Assembly: GCA_002342065.1 (NCBI GenBank)
Contig: DDPF01000002.1
Location: 1 to 64,000, forward strand
From: Bacteroidetes bacterium UBA2475
Lineage (GTDB): Bacteria > Bacteroidota > Bacteroidia > B-17B0 > Aurantibacillaceae
DNA length: 64,000 nucleotides
Direction of reading: 5' to 3'
Both the position numbers and the translations under genes were made by a program. Below the pieces are notes generated by a model, which saw nothing but the letters and a program-made list of their open reading frames with translations, ran no database searches and was not told the DNA's origin. This document shows positions 17,801 to 25,627 of this stretch, piece by piece. The number at the start of each line of letters is the position of its first letter. Position 1 is the stretch's first letter.

Positions 17801-18187
17801 TTTTAGTGTTACTTTTTCGGCAAGCGCTTGTGGATAGGTGATTACAATTCCTGTAAAAGTGTCTTTTGATAAAAGGTTTAAAACCTCAGCTCTTTCCTGG
17901 ATATTGGCGTTGGTTGTTTTTTCTTCCTGGTAGGGTTGACGATACGGTTCAGGAAAAAATAATATTTTTTCGTTCGCTAAAAGTGTTTCTAAATCATTTA
18001 GTAAATAAGCAGCTTTTTCTTTATCAGATGCAACAATAATGCAGGATCTTTTTTGTGTGAAATAAAGCGATTGGATAAAAAAAGACAAAGCGGATCCGTT
18101 TAAACCTTGTAGCCAGTGGTTTTGGTTAAGGTTTATTTCTTGAAGTTTTGAATTAAAAATCCCCTCCAGCTTTTTGTTTAGGACCAT
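14804..18187 (-). CDS. mfd: Transcription-repair coupling factor
   Basis: 1127 residues, the expected size. The N-terminal half resembles UvrB, including IRGGIIDIFSF. The RNA polymerase-interacting CarD-like domain (about 435-490) contains LNPGDFVTHIDHGIGRFAGL. The helicase has Walker A GDVGFGKTEIAIRAAF, DEEQ box IDEEQKFG, TATPIPRTL and a TRG region near RDLDIRGAGNLLGGEQSGF. Mfd removes stalled RNA polymerase and recruits UvrA. It heads a run of genes continuing into the histidine kinase and importer with overlapping ends. Confidence 0.97.
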   Translation of the reverse strand: MVLNKKLEGIFNSKLQEINLNQNHWLQGLNGSALSFFIQSLYFTQKRSCIIVASDKEKAAYLLNDLETLLANEKILFFPEPYRQPYQEEKTTNANIQERAEVLNLLSKDTFTGIVITYPQALAEKVTLKQKLHQNTLQIKKGEKLSIDFISEFLVSYDFEHVDFVYEPGQFSIRGGIIDIFSFANEFPYRIELFGNEVDAIRTFDPTDQLSNAKFDFVTIIPNINSTIFTEEKVLLFNYFDPSNSFLFLEDAGYALDIFDKKFESATKACHQHTGEIKQVPPEKLYARSDELKEQLKKFTCFEFGIRPVLSSENIKFNQRPQPSFNKNFGLLIANLKENKSKGYDNFFLTDNVKQADRLISIFNDLLAKEHRTYDTLIDYLQLDIHEGFIDEDLKIAIYTDHQIFERYHRFKLKELKHKSAEAFTIKELLTLNPGDFVTHIDHGIGRFAGLQKLNINGKEQESVKLLFRDNDALYVSIHSLHRISKFSGKEGHTPKIDKLGSTNWATLKLKTKRNVKELAYDLIKLYAERKAKPGHAYPKDNYLQHELEASFIYEDTPDQIKVTKDVKRDMEKPHPMDRLVCGDVGFGKTEIAIRAAFKAVCDSKQVAILVPTTILAYQHYKTFKDRLEGLPCNVDYINRFRTAKQVKESLQRLAEGKTDILIGTHKLVGKDVKFKDLGLLIIDEEQKFGVGVKDKLKTFKSNVDTLTLTATPIPRTLQFSLMGARDLSVISTPPPNRYPVQTELHSFDEELIRDAVAYELNRGGQVFFVHNKVQNITDIAGIIQRLVPDARIAIGHGQMDGEKLEDVMLGFMEGEYDVLVATTIIESGLDISNANTIIINDAQNFGLSDLHQMRGRVGRSNKKAFCYLLAPSQIMLTSEARKRLKAIVDFSDLGSGFQIAMRDLDIRGAGNLLGGEQSGFINDMGFDTYMKILNEAIEELKEEDWYKDVVGEEHESDKSVFSRQFVKETVIETDLPLLIPDTYVTSLTERLLLYRELDNITKEEDLKLFETNLKDRFGPVPSEAIELINVVRMRWKAMKLGFEKLTLKNKKMLAYFLNKQESDYFSSPMFQAALLFAQKYPNLCTLKEQNKKLYLTVEDVDSVKRSAEVLTQIEDLIQFPEVKQTE

Positions 18188-18194
18188 TCTGCGG

Positions 18195-18202
18195 CAAAAT
18201 TA
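18195..18202 (-). promoter_or_regulatory. Putative -7 element for the mfd operon
   Basis: TAATTTTG on the - strand matches TAnnTTTG and lies 7 bases before the mfd ATG, implying a very short leader. No good -33 TTTG was found. Confidence 0.4.
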
Positions 18203-18279
18203 CCTATAAATTGTGGTTTTGAGTTGAATTGTACCAAAAATTTAACGCTTTGTGCAATAGTCTTATAAGAAGAGTTTCC

Positions 18280-18287
18280 TATATTTG
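18280..18287 (+). promoter_or_regulatory. -7 element of the first CPPC cargo gene
   Basis: TATATTTG fits TAnnTTTG. The flanking bases TATATTTGTTAGACTA nearly repeat those at 22636 before the paralogous gene (TATATTTGTTTGACTA). A TTTG at 18249-18252 lies 27 bases upstream, further than normal. Confidence 0.55.
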
Positions 18288-18322
18288 TTAGACTAAAAAA
18301 CAATTCATTTAAAATAATTGCA

Positions 18323-20242
18323 ATGAAAAAAAATTTACTAATAGCAGCTTTAATGATCGCAGGATTGGTTTCCAATGCGCAAACAACACGTCTATGTTTG
18401 TTTGAAGAATTTACCGGCGAGACTTGTCCGCCTTGTGCTTCTACAAACCCGGGATTAAATGCTACGTTAACTGCAAATGCTTCAAAAGTTGTTGCAATTA
18501 AATGGCAGGTAGCTATTCCTTCAGCACCTTCAAATACATGGTCGTTATACCAAACTAACTCTGCCGAAATTAATACGCGTATGAATTATTACACGGTTAA
18601 CTCTGCACCGCAGGGTAGGATGGATGGACAAAGTCTTACAGTTTTCGGAGCAGCTTCTAACCACGCCGTTAATACATCACCCAGTTTGATAAATACTGCG
18701 CAAGCAATTACTTCACCATTTTCAATAAACATGGTGCGAGCCTGGGATCCTTTTTGTGCTTCGGTTAATTTAACAATTACTGTTCAGGCAACTGCTAATT
18801 TTACAACAGCAAGTGCTTTAAACTTTCGTACAGTGATGATAGAACGATTGATACAATTTAGTGTTCAACCGGGAACCAACGGCGAAAAGAACTTTGAAGA
18901 TGTTGCAATTAAATCTTTCCCAACACTTGGTGGTTATGCATTAGCCAATGCATGGGTTACAGGCCAAACACAAACATTCACACTTAATTGTCCTGTGCCT
19001 GCTTATACAAGAAAAAAAGAAGAAGTTGCATTTGTTGGTTTTATTCAAAATGAAGCAAACAAAAATGTATTACAGGCTTTCAGACTTGACAAAGTTGCTA
19101 TTCCAACAGACGCTTTAACAGCGCTTGACGCAAAAGTAGGCGTTACTTGTACTTCAAGTATCACCCCACAGGTAACTGTAAAAAATAATGGCGCAAATCC
19201 TTTAACAACATTTACAGTAACACCTTATACTGATGGCGTTGCCGGCATCACTACACCATGGAGTGGTAATTTAGCGGTTGGCGCCTCTACTACTTTAGTT
19301 TTAAATACAACAACTACAGGAGTAACTCCGGGAGTGCATACATTTTCGTTTACAGTGTTAATGAATGCCCCTTACAATTTCTTTAATATTTCAAATAAGG
19401 TAAATTATCTTGTTGCAACTAATTACCAGACAACACCAGTTGTTGAAGATTTTGCGCTGGCAACTTTTCCGCCAACAGACTGGACAAGGGTTAACGCTAA
19501 TAATGGTCCAACATGGAGCAGGGTAGTTAATGTTGGTGCTTATGGTAACACAAATGATCTTGGAGCAATGAAATTTGATTTTTATACTAATCCTGTTGCA
19601 GGAGATGTTGATGAATTATATTTACCACCAATTGACCTAAGCGGATCGGCTACACCGGTTTTAGCTTTTGATTATGCTAAAGCACAACGTTTGTCTGAAA
19701 ATGATCAGTTGGATGTTCTGGTATCAAATGATTGTGGAGCCAACTGGACAAATGTATTTAGTAAAGCAGGGCAAACACTAGCTACAAGCGCGGCTGTTAC
19801 ATCTTTATTTCTTGCGCCAATAGCTCAGGATTGGTTAACCGAAACAATTCAACTTACAGGTTTTGCGAGCTCGAATGTATTGGTAAAATTCAGAGCTACA
19901 AATGATAACGGTAACAATTTGTATATTGATAATATTAATCTTTCACAGCCAAATCCTTTTGTAGGCCTTGTAAAGAACAGCAAGGATGATGCAAACATTT
20001 CAATTTTCCCAAATCCTGCAACTAACGAAACTAATTTAAAAATAAAAGCAGATAACGCTGGTGTTTCAAATGTTAAGGTAATTAATGCAATTGGCCAAAC
20101 TGTTTATACAAAACAAATAACAGTTAATCCGGGCACTAGCAATGTTAAGCTTGATACAAAAGAATTTGCGAATGGCGTTTACTTTGTAATCATCGAATCA
20201 GGTAAAAACTCAACCAGCAAAAAATTAGTTATCTCGAAATAA
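18323..20242 (+). CDS. T9SS type A cargo protein with N-terminal thioredoxin-like CPPC domain (Omp28-like), copy 1
   Basis: 639 residues. Signal peptide 1-19 (ends SNA before Q). The first domain carries LFEEFTGETCPPCASTNP with Cys35 and Cys38, as in thioredoxin-like Omp28-related proteins. A middle beta region follows, then a choice-of-anchor J/MAM-like jelly roll (about 365-545: FPPTDWTRVNANNGPTWSR, DELYLPPIDLSG). It ends with a T9SS type A sorting tail (SIFPNPATNETNL, GVYFVIIESG, KKLVISK). It is probably a secreted or surface thiol-active or structural protein; enzymatic redox activity is inference from CPPC. The gene at 22682 is a close paralogue of nearly identical layout. Confidence 0.8.
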   Translation: MKKNLLIAALMIAGLVSNAQTTRLCLFEEFTGETCPPCASTNPGLNATLTANASKVVAIKWQVAIPSAPSNTWSLYQTNSAEINTRMNYYTVNSAPQGRMDGQSLTVFGAASNHAVNTSPSLINTAQAITSPFSINMVRAWDPFCASVNLTITVQATANFTTASALNFRTVMIERLIQFSVQPGTNGEKNFEDVAIKSFPTLGGYALANAWVTGQTQTFTLNCPVPAYTRKKEEVAFVGFIQNEANKNVLQAFRLDKVAIPTDALTALDAKVGVTCTSSITPQVTVKNNGANPLTTFTVTPYTDGVAGITTPWSGNLAVGASTTLVLNTTTTGVTPGVHTFSFTVLMNAPYNFFNISNKVNYLVATNYQTTPVVEDFALATFPPTDWTRVNANNGPTWSRVVNVGAYGNTNDLGAMKFDFYTNPVAGDVDELYLPPIDLSGSATPVLAFDYAKAQRLSENDQLDVLVSNDCGANWTNVFSKAGQTLATSAAVTSLFLAPIAQDWLTETIQLTGFASSNVLVKFRATNDNGNNLYIDNINLSQPNPFVGLVKNSKDDANISIFPNPATNETNLKIKADNAGVSNVKVINAIGQTVYTKQITVNPGTSNVKLDTKEFANGVYFVIIESGKNSTSKKLVISK

Positions 20243-20262
20243 TTTTCGATTTATCACTTCAT

Positions 20263-20304
20263 AATAAGGCAGTCTAAAATTATTTAGGCTGCCTTATTTA
20301 TTTT
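20263..20304 (+). terminator. Terminator after CPPC cargo gene copy 1
   Basis: AATAAGGCAGTCTAAA (20263-20278) pairs with TTTAGGCTGCCTTATT (20283-20298) with one mismatch and a 4-base loop, followed by a T-rich tail. Confidence 0.9.
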
Positions 20305-20390
20305 AACATATTAATCATTTGATTTTAATATTTTAATATTTAACTTAGATGTTTGGCCTCTGATTAATTAATTATTAAAAACCATATATA

Positions 20391-21548
20391 ATGAAAAAAC
20401 AATTACTTAATATTTTAGCTGTAACTGCTACATTTTCCGCATTTGCACAGTTGCCTGTTGGAACATCCGTAACAGGAAGAAAAATGATCCTGGAAGAATA
20501 TACAGGTTATACTTGTCAATATTGTCCGGATGGTCATAAAAAAGCCGACCAAATTATGGCTGCTAACCCGGGTAACGCTTATGTAATTAATATTCACGTT
20601 GGCGGATATTCAACTCCGGCTTCAGGAGCAATTGATTTTAGAACTTCTTTTGGAACTGCGTTAGCTGGCCAGTCAAATTTAGTAGGCTACCCTGCGGGTT
20701 CGGTAAACAGGCATGTATTTACTGCTCAAGCCCAAAACACAACAACACCGGGAACAGCACAAAGTCGTGGTAACTGGCAAAATACAGGTAACCAGATAAT
20801 GGGTCAGAACTCGAATTTAAATGTAGCATTACAGGCAACTATAGATGCGGCTACAAATTTATTGACGGTTCAGGCCGAGGTTTATTATACAGGTAACAGT
20901 GTAAATGCTACGAATTACTTTAACCTTGCTTTATTACAAGACAGCGTGCTTGGTCAACAAACTTCGGGCGCTACATGGTATCCTGCAATGATGGTTGGTA
21001 GCCAGTACCAACACAACAAGATCTTACGTCATATGATCACAGGTCAATGGGGCGATCCTATAACTACAACTACTACAGGGTTTTTATATGCAAAAACATT
21101 TACTTACACTATTCCTGCTCAATACCCATTAACGGTTACAGGTGGTGCAATTAAGTCTAACGTATTACTTTCAAAATTAAAACTGGTAGGTTTTGTTACA
21201 GAAACACAGCAAGAAATTATCAGTGGTAATGGTGGTCCGATCACTATTATCAATAATTTTCCAACAGGTGTTACAAAATACGATGCATCTGAAGAATTCT
21301 CTGCTAATGTATTTCCAAACCCAACTTCAGATAAAGCTACATTAGCGTTATTAATAAGCAAGAACGAAAAAGTTGCTGTTAAAATGTTTAATATGTTAGG
21401 CGCAGAAGTTTATAATTATTCAGCTGACCTTGATAAAGGAATTCACTCTATTGACCTAAACACATCTAACCTTACTACAGGTTTTTACTTTGTAAAAGTG
21501 ATGGTGGGCAATAAAGTAACTACCGAAAAATTAACGATCTCTAAATAA
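20391..21548 (+). CDS. Omp28-related T9SS type A cargo protein with CQYC motif
   Basis: 385 residues. Signal peptide 1-19 (AFA before Q). A thioredoxin-like Omp28 domain shows ILEEYTGYTCQYCPDGHK with Cys42 and Cys45, then VINIHVGGYS and a beta-rich region. The C-terminal sorting domain has VFPNPTSDKATLAL, VKMFNMLGAEVYNY, GFYFVKVMVG and ends KLTISK. Omp28 is a surface protein of Porphyromonas of unclear function. The neighbours share the Cys-x-x-Cys N-domain idea but are longer. It is bounded by terminators on both sides, so it is likely its own transcription unit. Confidence 0.85.
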   Translation: MKKQLLNILAVTATFSAFAQLPVGTSVTGRKMILEEYTGYTCQYCPDGHKKADQIMAANPGNAYVINIHVGGYSTPASGAIDFRTSFGTALAGQSNLVGYPAGSVNRHVFTAQAQNTTTPGTAQSRGNWQNTGNQIMGQNSNLNVALQATIDAATNLLTVQAEVYYTGNSVNATNYFNLALLQDSVLGQQTSGATWYPAMMVGSQYQHNKILRHMITGQWGDPITTTTTGFLYAKTFTYTIPAQYPLTVTGGAIKSNVLLSKLKLVGFVTETQQEIISGNGGPITIINNFPTGVTKYDASEEFSANVFPNPTSDKATLALLISKNEKVAVKMFNMLGAEVYNYSADLDKGIHSIDLNTSNLTTGFYFVKVMVGNKVTTEKLTISK

Positions 21549-21571
21549 TACATGTAATATTTAACTAAATA

Positions 21572-21603
21572 AAAAGCTGGCCATTACCGCCGGCTTTTAT
21601 TTT
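21572..21603 (+). terminator. Terminator after the Omp28-like gene
   Basis: AAAAGCTGGC (21572-21581) pairs with GCCGGCTTTT (21589-21598) over a 7-base loop, then TATTTTT. The next start codon is only about 20 bases downstream. Confidence 0.9.
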
Positions 21604-21621
21604 TAAAACGAACCAAATAAA

Positions 21622-22437
21622 ATGAAAAAAATAATTATTCTTTTTGCAATAAGCATTTCTGTAACTGTTAGTGCGCAAAGTTTTTCGTTGTATAGAACAA
21701 ACACAAGCTATGTTCCAACTGCAACTGTTACAAATGGAAGTTTTGTTTACGAACCTACTTCCCCAAGCTCTTTAGTCGTAACAAAATTTAGAATTAAAAA
21801 TAATGCTGCGGTTACACAAACCTTTAATGTTACAAGAACAATTGTTGCACAAACACCGGCGCTTGATATGAATGCGGTTCCCGCTGCGCAGACAACTTAT
21901 TTTTGTTTTGGTAACAATTGTTTTACGCCCGCTGTAAGCACACCCGGAACTGGAGATTATACTATTTTACTGGCCTCCGGACAAACAAGCACAACTTTTC
22001 CAACAGCTGATAATACATTTGATAATAACCAACCATTTTCTACATATTTAGAAGAAGGTACTTCAACAGGAAGTTATGTAGTTAGATATAAAGTTTTTAA
22101 TGTTGCTAGCGCAAACGATACATTGGCTTTTTTTATTGGATATAACCAGCCTGCGGGATTAAAGTATAATGCAGGAATTTCTGACATCTCTTTAACCCTT
22201 TTTCCGAACCCGGCTAATCAGGAGGCAACAATTTTTGTTAGTGCAACGGATAACAGCGATGTAAAATTAAGTATCACAAATTCTACAGGGCAATTAGTTT
22301 ACGAAAAACAACAGAAATTAATTTTGGGAGACAACACCATTAATTTAGACTGTAAAAATTTTGCAGCAGGAATTTATTTTGTGATGTTAGGATCAGATAA
22401 AAACACCCAAACCAAAAAATTAGTTATTACTAAATAA
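21622..22437 (+). CDS. Small secreted T9SS type A protein with CFxxxC motif, copy 1
   Basis: 271 residues with a signal peptide (1-18, VSA before Q). A single beta-sandwich-like domain of about 165 residues contains FCFGNNCF (Cys95, Cys100) and ends YKVFNVASANDTLAFFIGYNQPAG. A type A sorting tail follows (LFPNPANQEATIFV, GIYFVMLGSD, KKLVITK). The domain is unnamed to me. It is paralogous to the gene at 24756, which has FCFASQC and VANTSDSLQFTIKYNPPAG at corresponding places. The two cysteines probably form a disulfide in the cell exterior. The start lies close behind the preceding terminator. Confidence 0.75.
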   Translation: MKKIIILFAISISVTVSAQSFSLYRTNTSYVPTATVTNGSFVYEPTSPSSLVVTKFRIKNNAAVTQTFNVTRTIVAQTPALDMNAVPAAQTTYFCFGNNCFTPAVSTPGTGDYTILLASGQTSTTFPTADNTFDNNQPFSTYLEEGTSTGSYVVRYKVFNVASANDTLAFFIGYNQPAGLKYNAGISDISLTLFPNPANQEATIFVSATDNSDVKLSITNSTGQLVYEKQQKLILGDNTINLDCKNFAAGIYFVMLGSDKNTQTKKLVITK

Positions 22438-22454
22438 ATTTAATTTTTATAATT

Positions 22455-22487
22455 AAAAGGTCGCCTCCATAAAAGGCGGCCTTTTTT
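22455..22487 (+). terminator. Terminator after CFxxxC gene copy 1
   Basis: AAAAGGTCGCCT (22455-22466) pairs with AGGCGGCCTTTT (22474-22485) over a 7-base loop with one G-T pair, followed by T. Confidence 0.9.
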
Positions 22488-22611
22488 GTTTAGATTATTT
22501 AGACCGGATTTGATAATACGAGTATTTTTGGGCAAAAATATCCTCTGAAAGTACAGCAAATAAAGGAAAAATACCCAATAGTGATCATGCCTTGTTTTTA
22601 ACAAAATTCCG

Positions 22612-22643
22612 TTTGATATATCAAAGTTTCATCATTATATTTG
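22612..22643 (+). promoter_or_regulatory. Bacteroidota-type promoter of CPPC cargo gene copy 2, with palindromic operator candidate
   Basis: The -33 TTTG (22612-22615) and -7 TATATTTG (22636-22643) are 20 bases apart, the expected spacing. The -33 box is the left end of a perfect 14-bp palindrome, TTTGATATATCAAA (22612-22625), which could bind a dimeric regulator. The start codon is 38 bases past the -7 box. Confidence 0.75.
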
Positions 22644-22681
22644 TTTGACTATTAACTAAATCAATTTAAAAATCTAATCAC

Positions 22682-24697
22682 ATGAAAAAAAATCTATTCA
22701 CATTTGGACTAGTGGTAGCAGGAATGGTTGCAGTAGCGCAATCGCCACGTTTATCATTATTCGAAGAGTTCACAGGAGAAAATTGTCCTCCGTGTGCTTC
22801 TACAAACCCAGGCCTAAACGCAACTTTAGCCAGCCCAACTAATACTACTAAAGTTATTTCTATTAAATGGCAGGTGCCTATTCCTTCAGCACCAACTGCT
22901 ACATGGTCGTTATGGAAAACAAACCAATCTGAAATTACTTGGCGTTACAGCGCTGGTGGTTATAATTATCCGTCTGCATGGACTTCAACTGACACTCCTT
23001 CAAATGGCGTAAACTCTGCCCCACAAGGAAGAATGGATGGCCAACACTTATGGGCTATTCCGGGTGGTGGTGCTGCTAACGATCATGCATTTTATTGCAA
23101 TAATACGTTGATCAATGCTGCTTCATCTTTCACTTCTCCATTCTCGATCACAATGAGCCGTGCATGGGATCCTACTTTTTCATCAGTTACAGTAACTGTA
23201 AATATTCAGGCTACTGCTAACTATACCGCTACCGGCGCTTTAGTTTACCGTTTGGTAATGATCGAAAGACATATTCATTTCCCAACTCCTTCAGGTACTA
23301 ATGGAGAAAAAGATTTTGAAGATGTTGCTATTAAAGCATATCCAACTACACAAGCTGGAACCGTTACAACAAGCATGGGTACCGCTATGGCAAGTGCATG
23401 GACAATAGGACAAACACAAACATTTACAATTAACTGCCCGCTTCCTTCTTATACAAGAGATAAATCTGAAGTTGCTTTTGTTGGTTTTATTCAGGATGAT
23501 GGTAACAAAAGAGTACAACAAGCTGCTTTATCTAATGTTGCCGGTGTATCAAACGATGCAAAGGCTGTTAGCGTGGGTATTGGTGCTGTAGTTTGTTCTA
23601 CAACTTTAGTGCCTACTGCCACTATTAAAAATAATGGTGCAAATGCAATTACTGCCTTTACAGTTTCGCCTACTTTAGATGCCGTTCTTGGTGCTGATGT
23701 AATTTGGACAGGTAACTTAGCTGCAGGAGCTTCTACTACGATTCCATTAAATTTAGTTACCCTGACTGCAGGTTCTCATACTTATTCTTATAACATTACT
23801 TCGGTAAGTGCTGGTGATTTTAACACGGGTAATAACAAACTTTTCAATACATCTTTTGTTTGTTCTCCAACTTATTTTGCAGGCCCTGTAACACAACCAT
23901 TTACTGCCGTTACTTTCCCTCCAACAAACTGGAACATGGTTAACGCTAATGCAGGCCCAAGCTGGAGCCGTTTAGGTACTACAGGCGCTTATGGTTCTAA
24001 CACTGGCGCGGCTAAATACGATTTCTACAACAACTCTGCAACCGGAGATGCTGATGATCTTTATTTACCTCCAACAGATCTTACAGGTGTAACTAGTCCT
24101 GTTTTATCTTTTGATGTTGCTTATGCATTTTATACTGCCGTACCAAACAACGAAAATGACAAACTGGAAGTAAAAGTTTCTACTGACTGCGGTCAAAACT
24201 GGACAACTGTATTTAACCAGGCAGGTACTGTTTTAGCTACAAGCGCATCGCCTGTAACTTCAAATTTCGTACCAAGTGCTGCACAATGGAAAACAGTTAC
24301 TGTTGCTGCACCTACATTAGCAAACAGTCCAACTGCTTTGGTAAAATTTGTTGCTACCTCTGATTACGGTAACAATATGTATGTTGATAATATCAACTTA
24401 TCACAAGCTAATCCAACTTCTATTAAAACAAACGCTACTAGCAATGTTAGCTTTGAAGTGTATCCTAACCCTACAAAAGGCGAAACTACTTTAAATATTA
24501 GTGCTGTTACTGCGGGCAACGCAAACGTTGTAGTAATAAATACATTAGGACAAGTTGTTTACAGCAAACAAATTGAATTAACTGTAGGTATTAATACTTT
24601 ACAATTAGACGCTAACAATTTTGCTAACGGTTTATATACTGTATCTGTTGAATCTACAAACGGTTCAATGGTTAAAAAATTAACTGTTACTAAATAA
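22682..24697 (+). CDS. T9SS type A cargo protein with N-terminal CPPC domain, copy 2
   Basis: 671 residues, paralogue of the gene at 18323. Identical blocks include LFEEFTG, CPPCASTNPGLNATL, IKWQV, NSAPQGRMDGQ and the jelly-roll elements SWSRLGTTGAYG and DDLYLPPTDLTG. Cys35 and Cys38 form the CPPC. Copy 2 has an insertion of about 15 residues (GGYNYPSAWTSTDTPSNG) before NSAPQGRMDG. The sorting domain is VYPNPTKGETTLNI ... GLYTVSVES, ending KKLTVTK. Its promoter is also related to that of copy 1, so promoter and gene were duplicated together. The codon choice looks richer in frequent codons than neighbours (many GCT, GGT, AAC), which suggests high expression. Confidence 0.8.
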   Translation: MKKNLFTFGLVVAGMVAVAQSPRLSLFEEFTGENCPPCASTNPGLNATLASPTNTTKVISIKWQVPIPSAPTATWSLWKTNQSEITWRYSAGGYNYPSAWTSTDTPSNGVNSAPQGRMDGQHLWAIPGGGAANDHAFYCNNTLINAASSFTSPFSITMSRAWDPTFSSVTVTVNIQATANYTATGALVYRLVMIERHIHFPTPSGTNGEKDFEDVAIKAYPTTQAGTVTTSMGTAMASAWTIGQTQTFTINCPLPSYTRDKSEVAFVGFIQDDGNKRVQQAALSNVAGVSNDAKAVSVGIGAVVCSTTLVPTATIKNNGANAITAFTVSPTLDAVLGADVIWTGNLAAGASTTIPLNLVTLTAGSHTYSYNITSVSAGDFNTGNNKLFNTSFVCSPTYFAGPVTQPFTAVTFPPTNWNMVNANAGPSWSRLGTTGAYGSNTGAAKYDFYNNSATGDADDLYLPPTDLTGVTSPVLSFDVAYAFYTAVPNNENDKLEVKVSTDCGQNWTTVFNQAGTVLATSASPVTSNFVPSAAQWKTVTVAAPTLANSPTALVKFVATSDYGNNMYVDNINLSQANPTSIKTNATSNVSFEVYPNPTKGETTLNISAVTAGNANVVVINTLGQVVYSKQIELTVGINTLQLDANNFANGLYTVSVESTNGSMVKKLTVTK

Positions 24698-24710
24698 TAA
24701 ATTATCATTT

Positions 24711-24743
24711 AAAAGCCTTACCATTTTTGGTAAGGCTTTTTTT
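24711..24743 (+). terminator. Terminator between CPPC copy 2 and CFxxxC copy 2
   Basis: AAAAGCCTTACC (24711-24722) and GGTAAGGCTTTT (24729-24740) form a perfect 12-bp stem with a 6-base T-rich loop and a T-run. It ends 12 bases before the next ATG, leaving no room for a promoter. Confidence 0.92.
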
Positions 24744-24755
24744 AAACTCATAAAA

Positions 24756-25514
24756 ATGAAAAGATCATTACTTATTTTACTTACTGTTTTTTGTTTGAAA
24801 GGCTTTTCGCAATCAAGCATTTTGGTAACTAATATTACCGACACAAATTCACCGGTGCCTATGGTTGCCAATGAAGTAGTTGCAATGACAACAACTTTTA
24901 ACGCTACAACAAAAAACGATTTTGATGTAAAGAACACCAGTGGTTCTACAAAATCTTATAGCCTTAAACGTTACGATGTTATCAAAAATACCGGAGCTGA
25001 TCCGCGTTTTTGCTTTGCAAGTCAATGCTATGGTACTGCGCAAATGGTTTCTTTACAATCGTTAACCTTAACTGCAGGGCAAAGCGCTTCAGAAGTGCAA
25101 GGAACTTTCCAGATCATTACGGCCGATCTGGATGAATTTGTAGCTGTTGGTTATAGTTTTATTAAGTATACTTTAACTAACGTAGCTAACACAAGCGACT
25201 CGTTACAATTCACCATTAAGTACAACCCGCCTGCTGGTTTTAATGAATTAAACAATAATGCACTATCTGCTTTTGAGCTTTTTCCAAATCCTGCAACAGA
25301 TGCAACGGTTTTAAAAGTTTCTTCTTTAAAAACAATGGATGCCAAAGTGATCGTTTATAACGCACTGGGTGCTGTTGTTTCTGAAAAAGCAGTGGTTATC
25401 TCAGAAGGTAAGAACAAAATTGATCTAAATATCAATGACCTTTCTTCTGGGGTTTATTTTGCCCAAATTAAAATGGCAAACAACTCCATTACAAAAAAAT
25501 TAATAGTTAAATAA
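24756..25514 (+). CDS. Small secreted T9SS type A protein with CFxxxC motif, copy 2
   Basis: 252 residues. Signal peptide 1-18 (GFS before Q). The domain with RFCFASQCYG (Cys86, Cys91) ends YTLTNVANTSDSLQFTIKYNPPAG, matching the protein at 21622. Sorting tail: LFPNPATDATVLKV, GVYFAQIKM, ending KKLIVK. It directly follows CPPC copy 2 behind a strong terminator, with no promoter space, so its expression should depend on read-through or on RNA processing. This suggests it is made at a fixed lower ratio to the CPPC protein. Function unknown; physical partnership with the CPPC protein is inference. Confidence 0.75.
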   Translation: MKRSLLILLTVFCLKGFSQSSILVTNITDTNSPVPMVANEVVAMTTTFNATTKNDFDVKNTSGSTKSYSLKRYDVIKNTGADPRFCFASQCYGTAQMVSLQSLTLTAGQSASEVQGTFQIITADLDEFVAVGYSFIKYTLTNVANTSDSLQFTIKYNPPAGFNELNNNALSAFELFPNPATDATVLKVSSLKTMDAKVIVYNALGAVVSEKAVVISEGKNKIDLNINDLSSGVYFAQIKMANNSITKKLIVK

Positions 25515-25532
25515 TTACTTAGTTTTATTTTT

Positions 25533-25560
25533 GAAAAGCTCGGTTTTCCGGGCTTTTCTT
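25533..25560 (+). terminator. Terminator after CFxxxC gene copy 2
   Basis: GAAAAGCTCGG (25533-25543) pairs with CCGGGCTTTTC (25548-25558) over a 4-base TTTT loop with one G-T pair. Confidence 0.88.
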
Positions 25561-25627
25561 GTTTATAACCAATGCTAAAAAATCCAAATTTTTTTAGTTT
25601 CTTTACGTTTTAATTTAATACATAAAA

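Noticed and set aside
18178..18375. 65-codon - strand ORF upstream of mfd
   Set aside because: It covers the divergent promoter region and the signal-peptide codons of the + strand cargo gene; no supporting feature.
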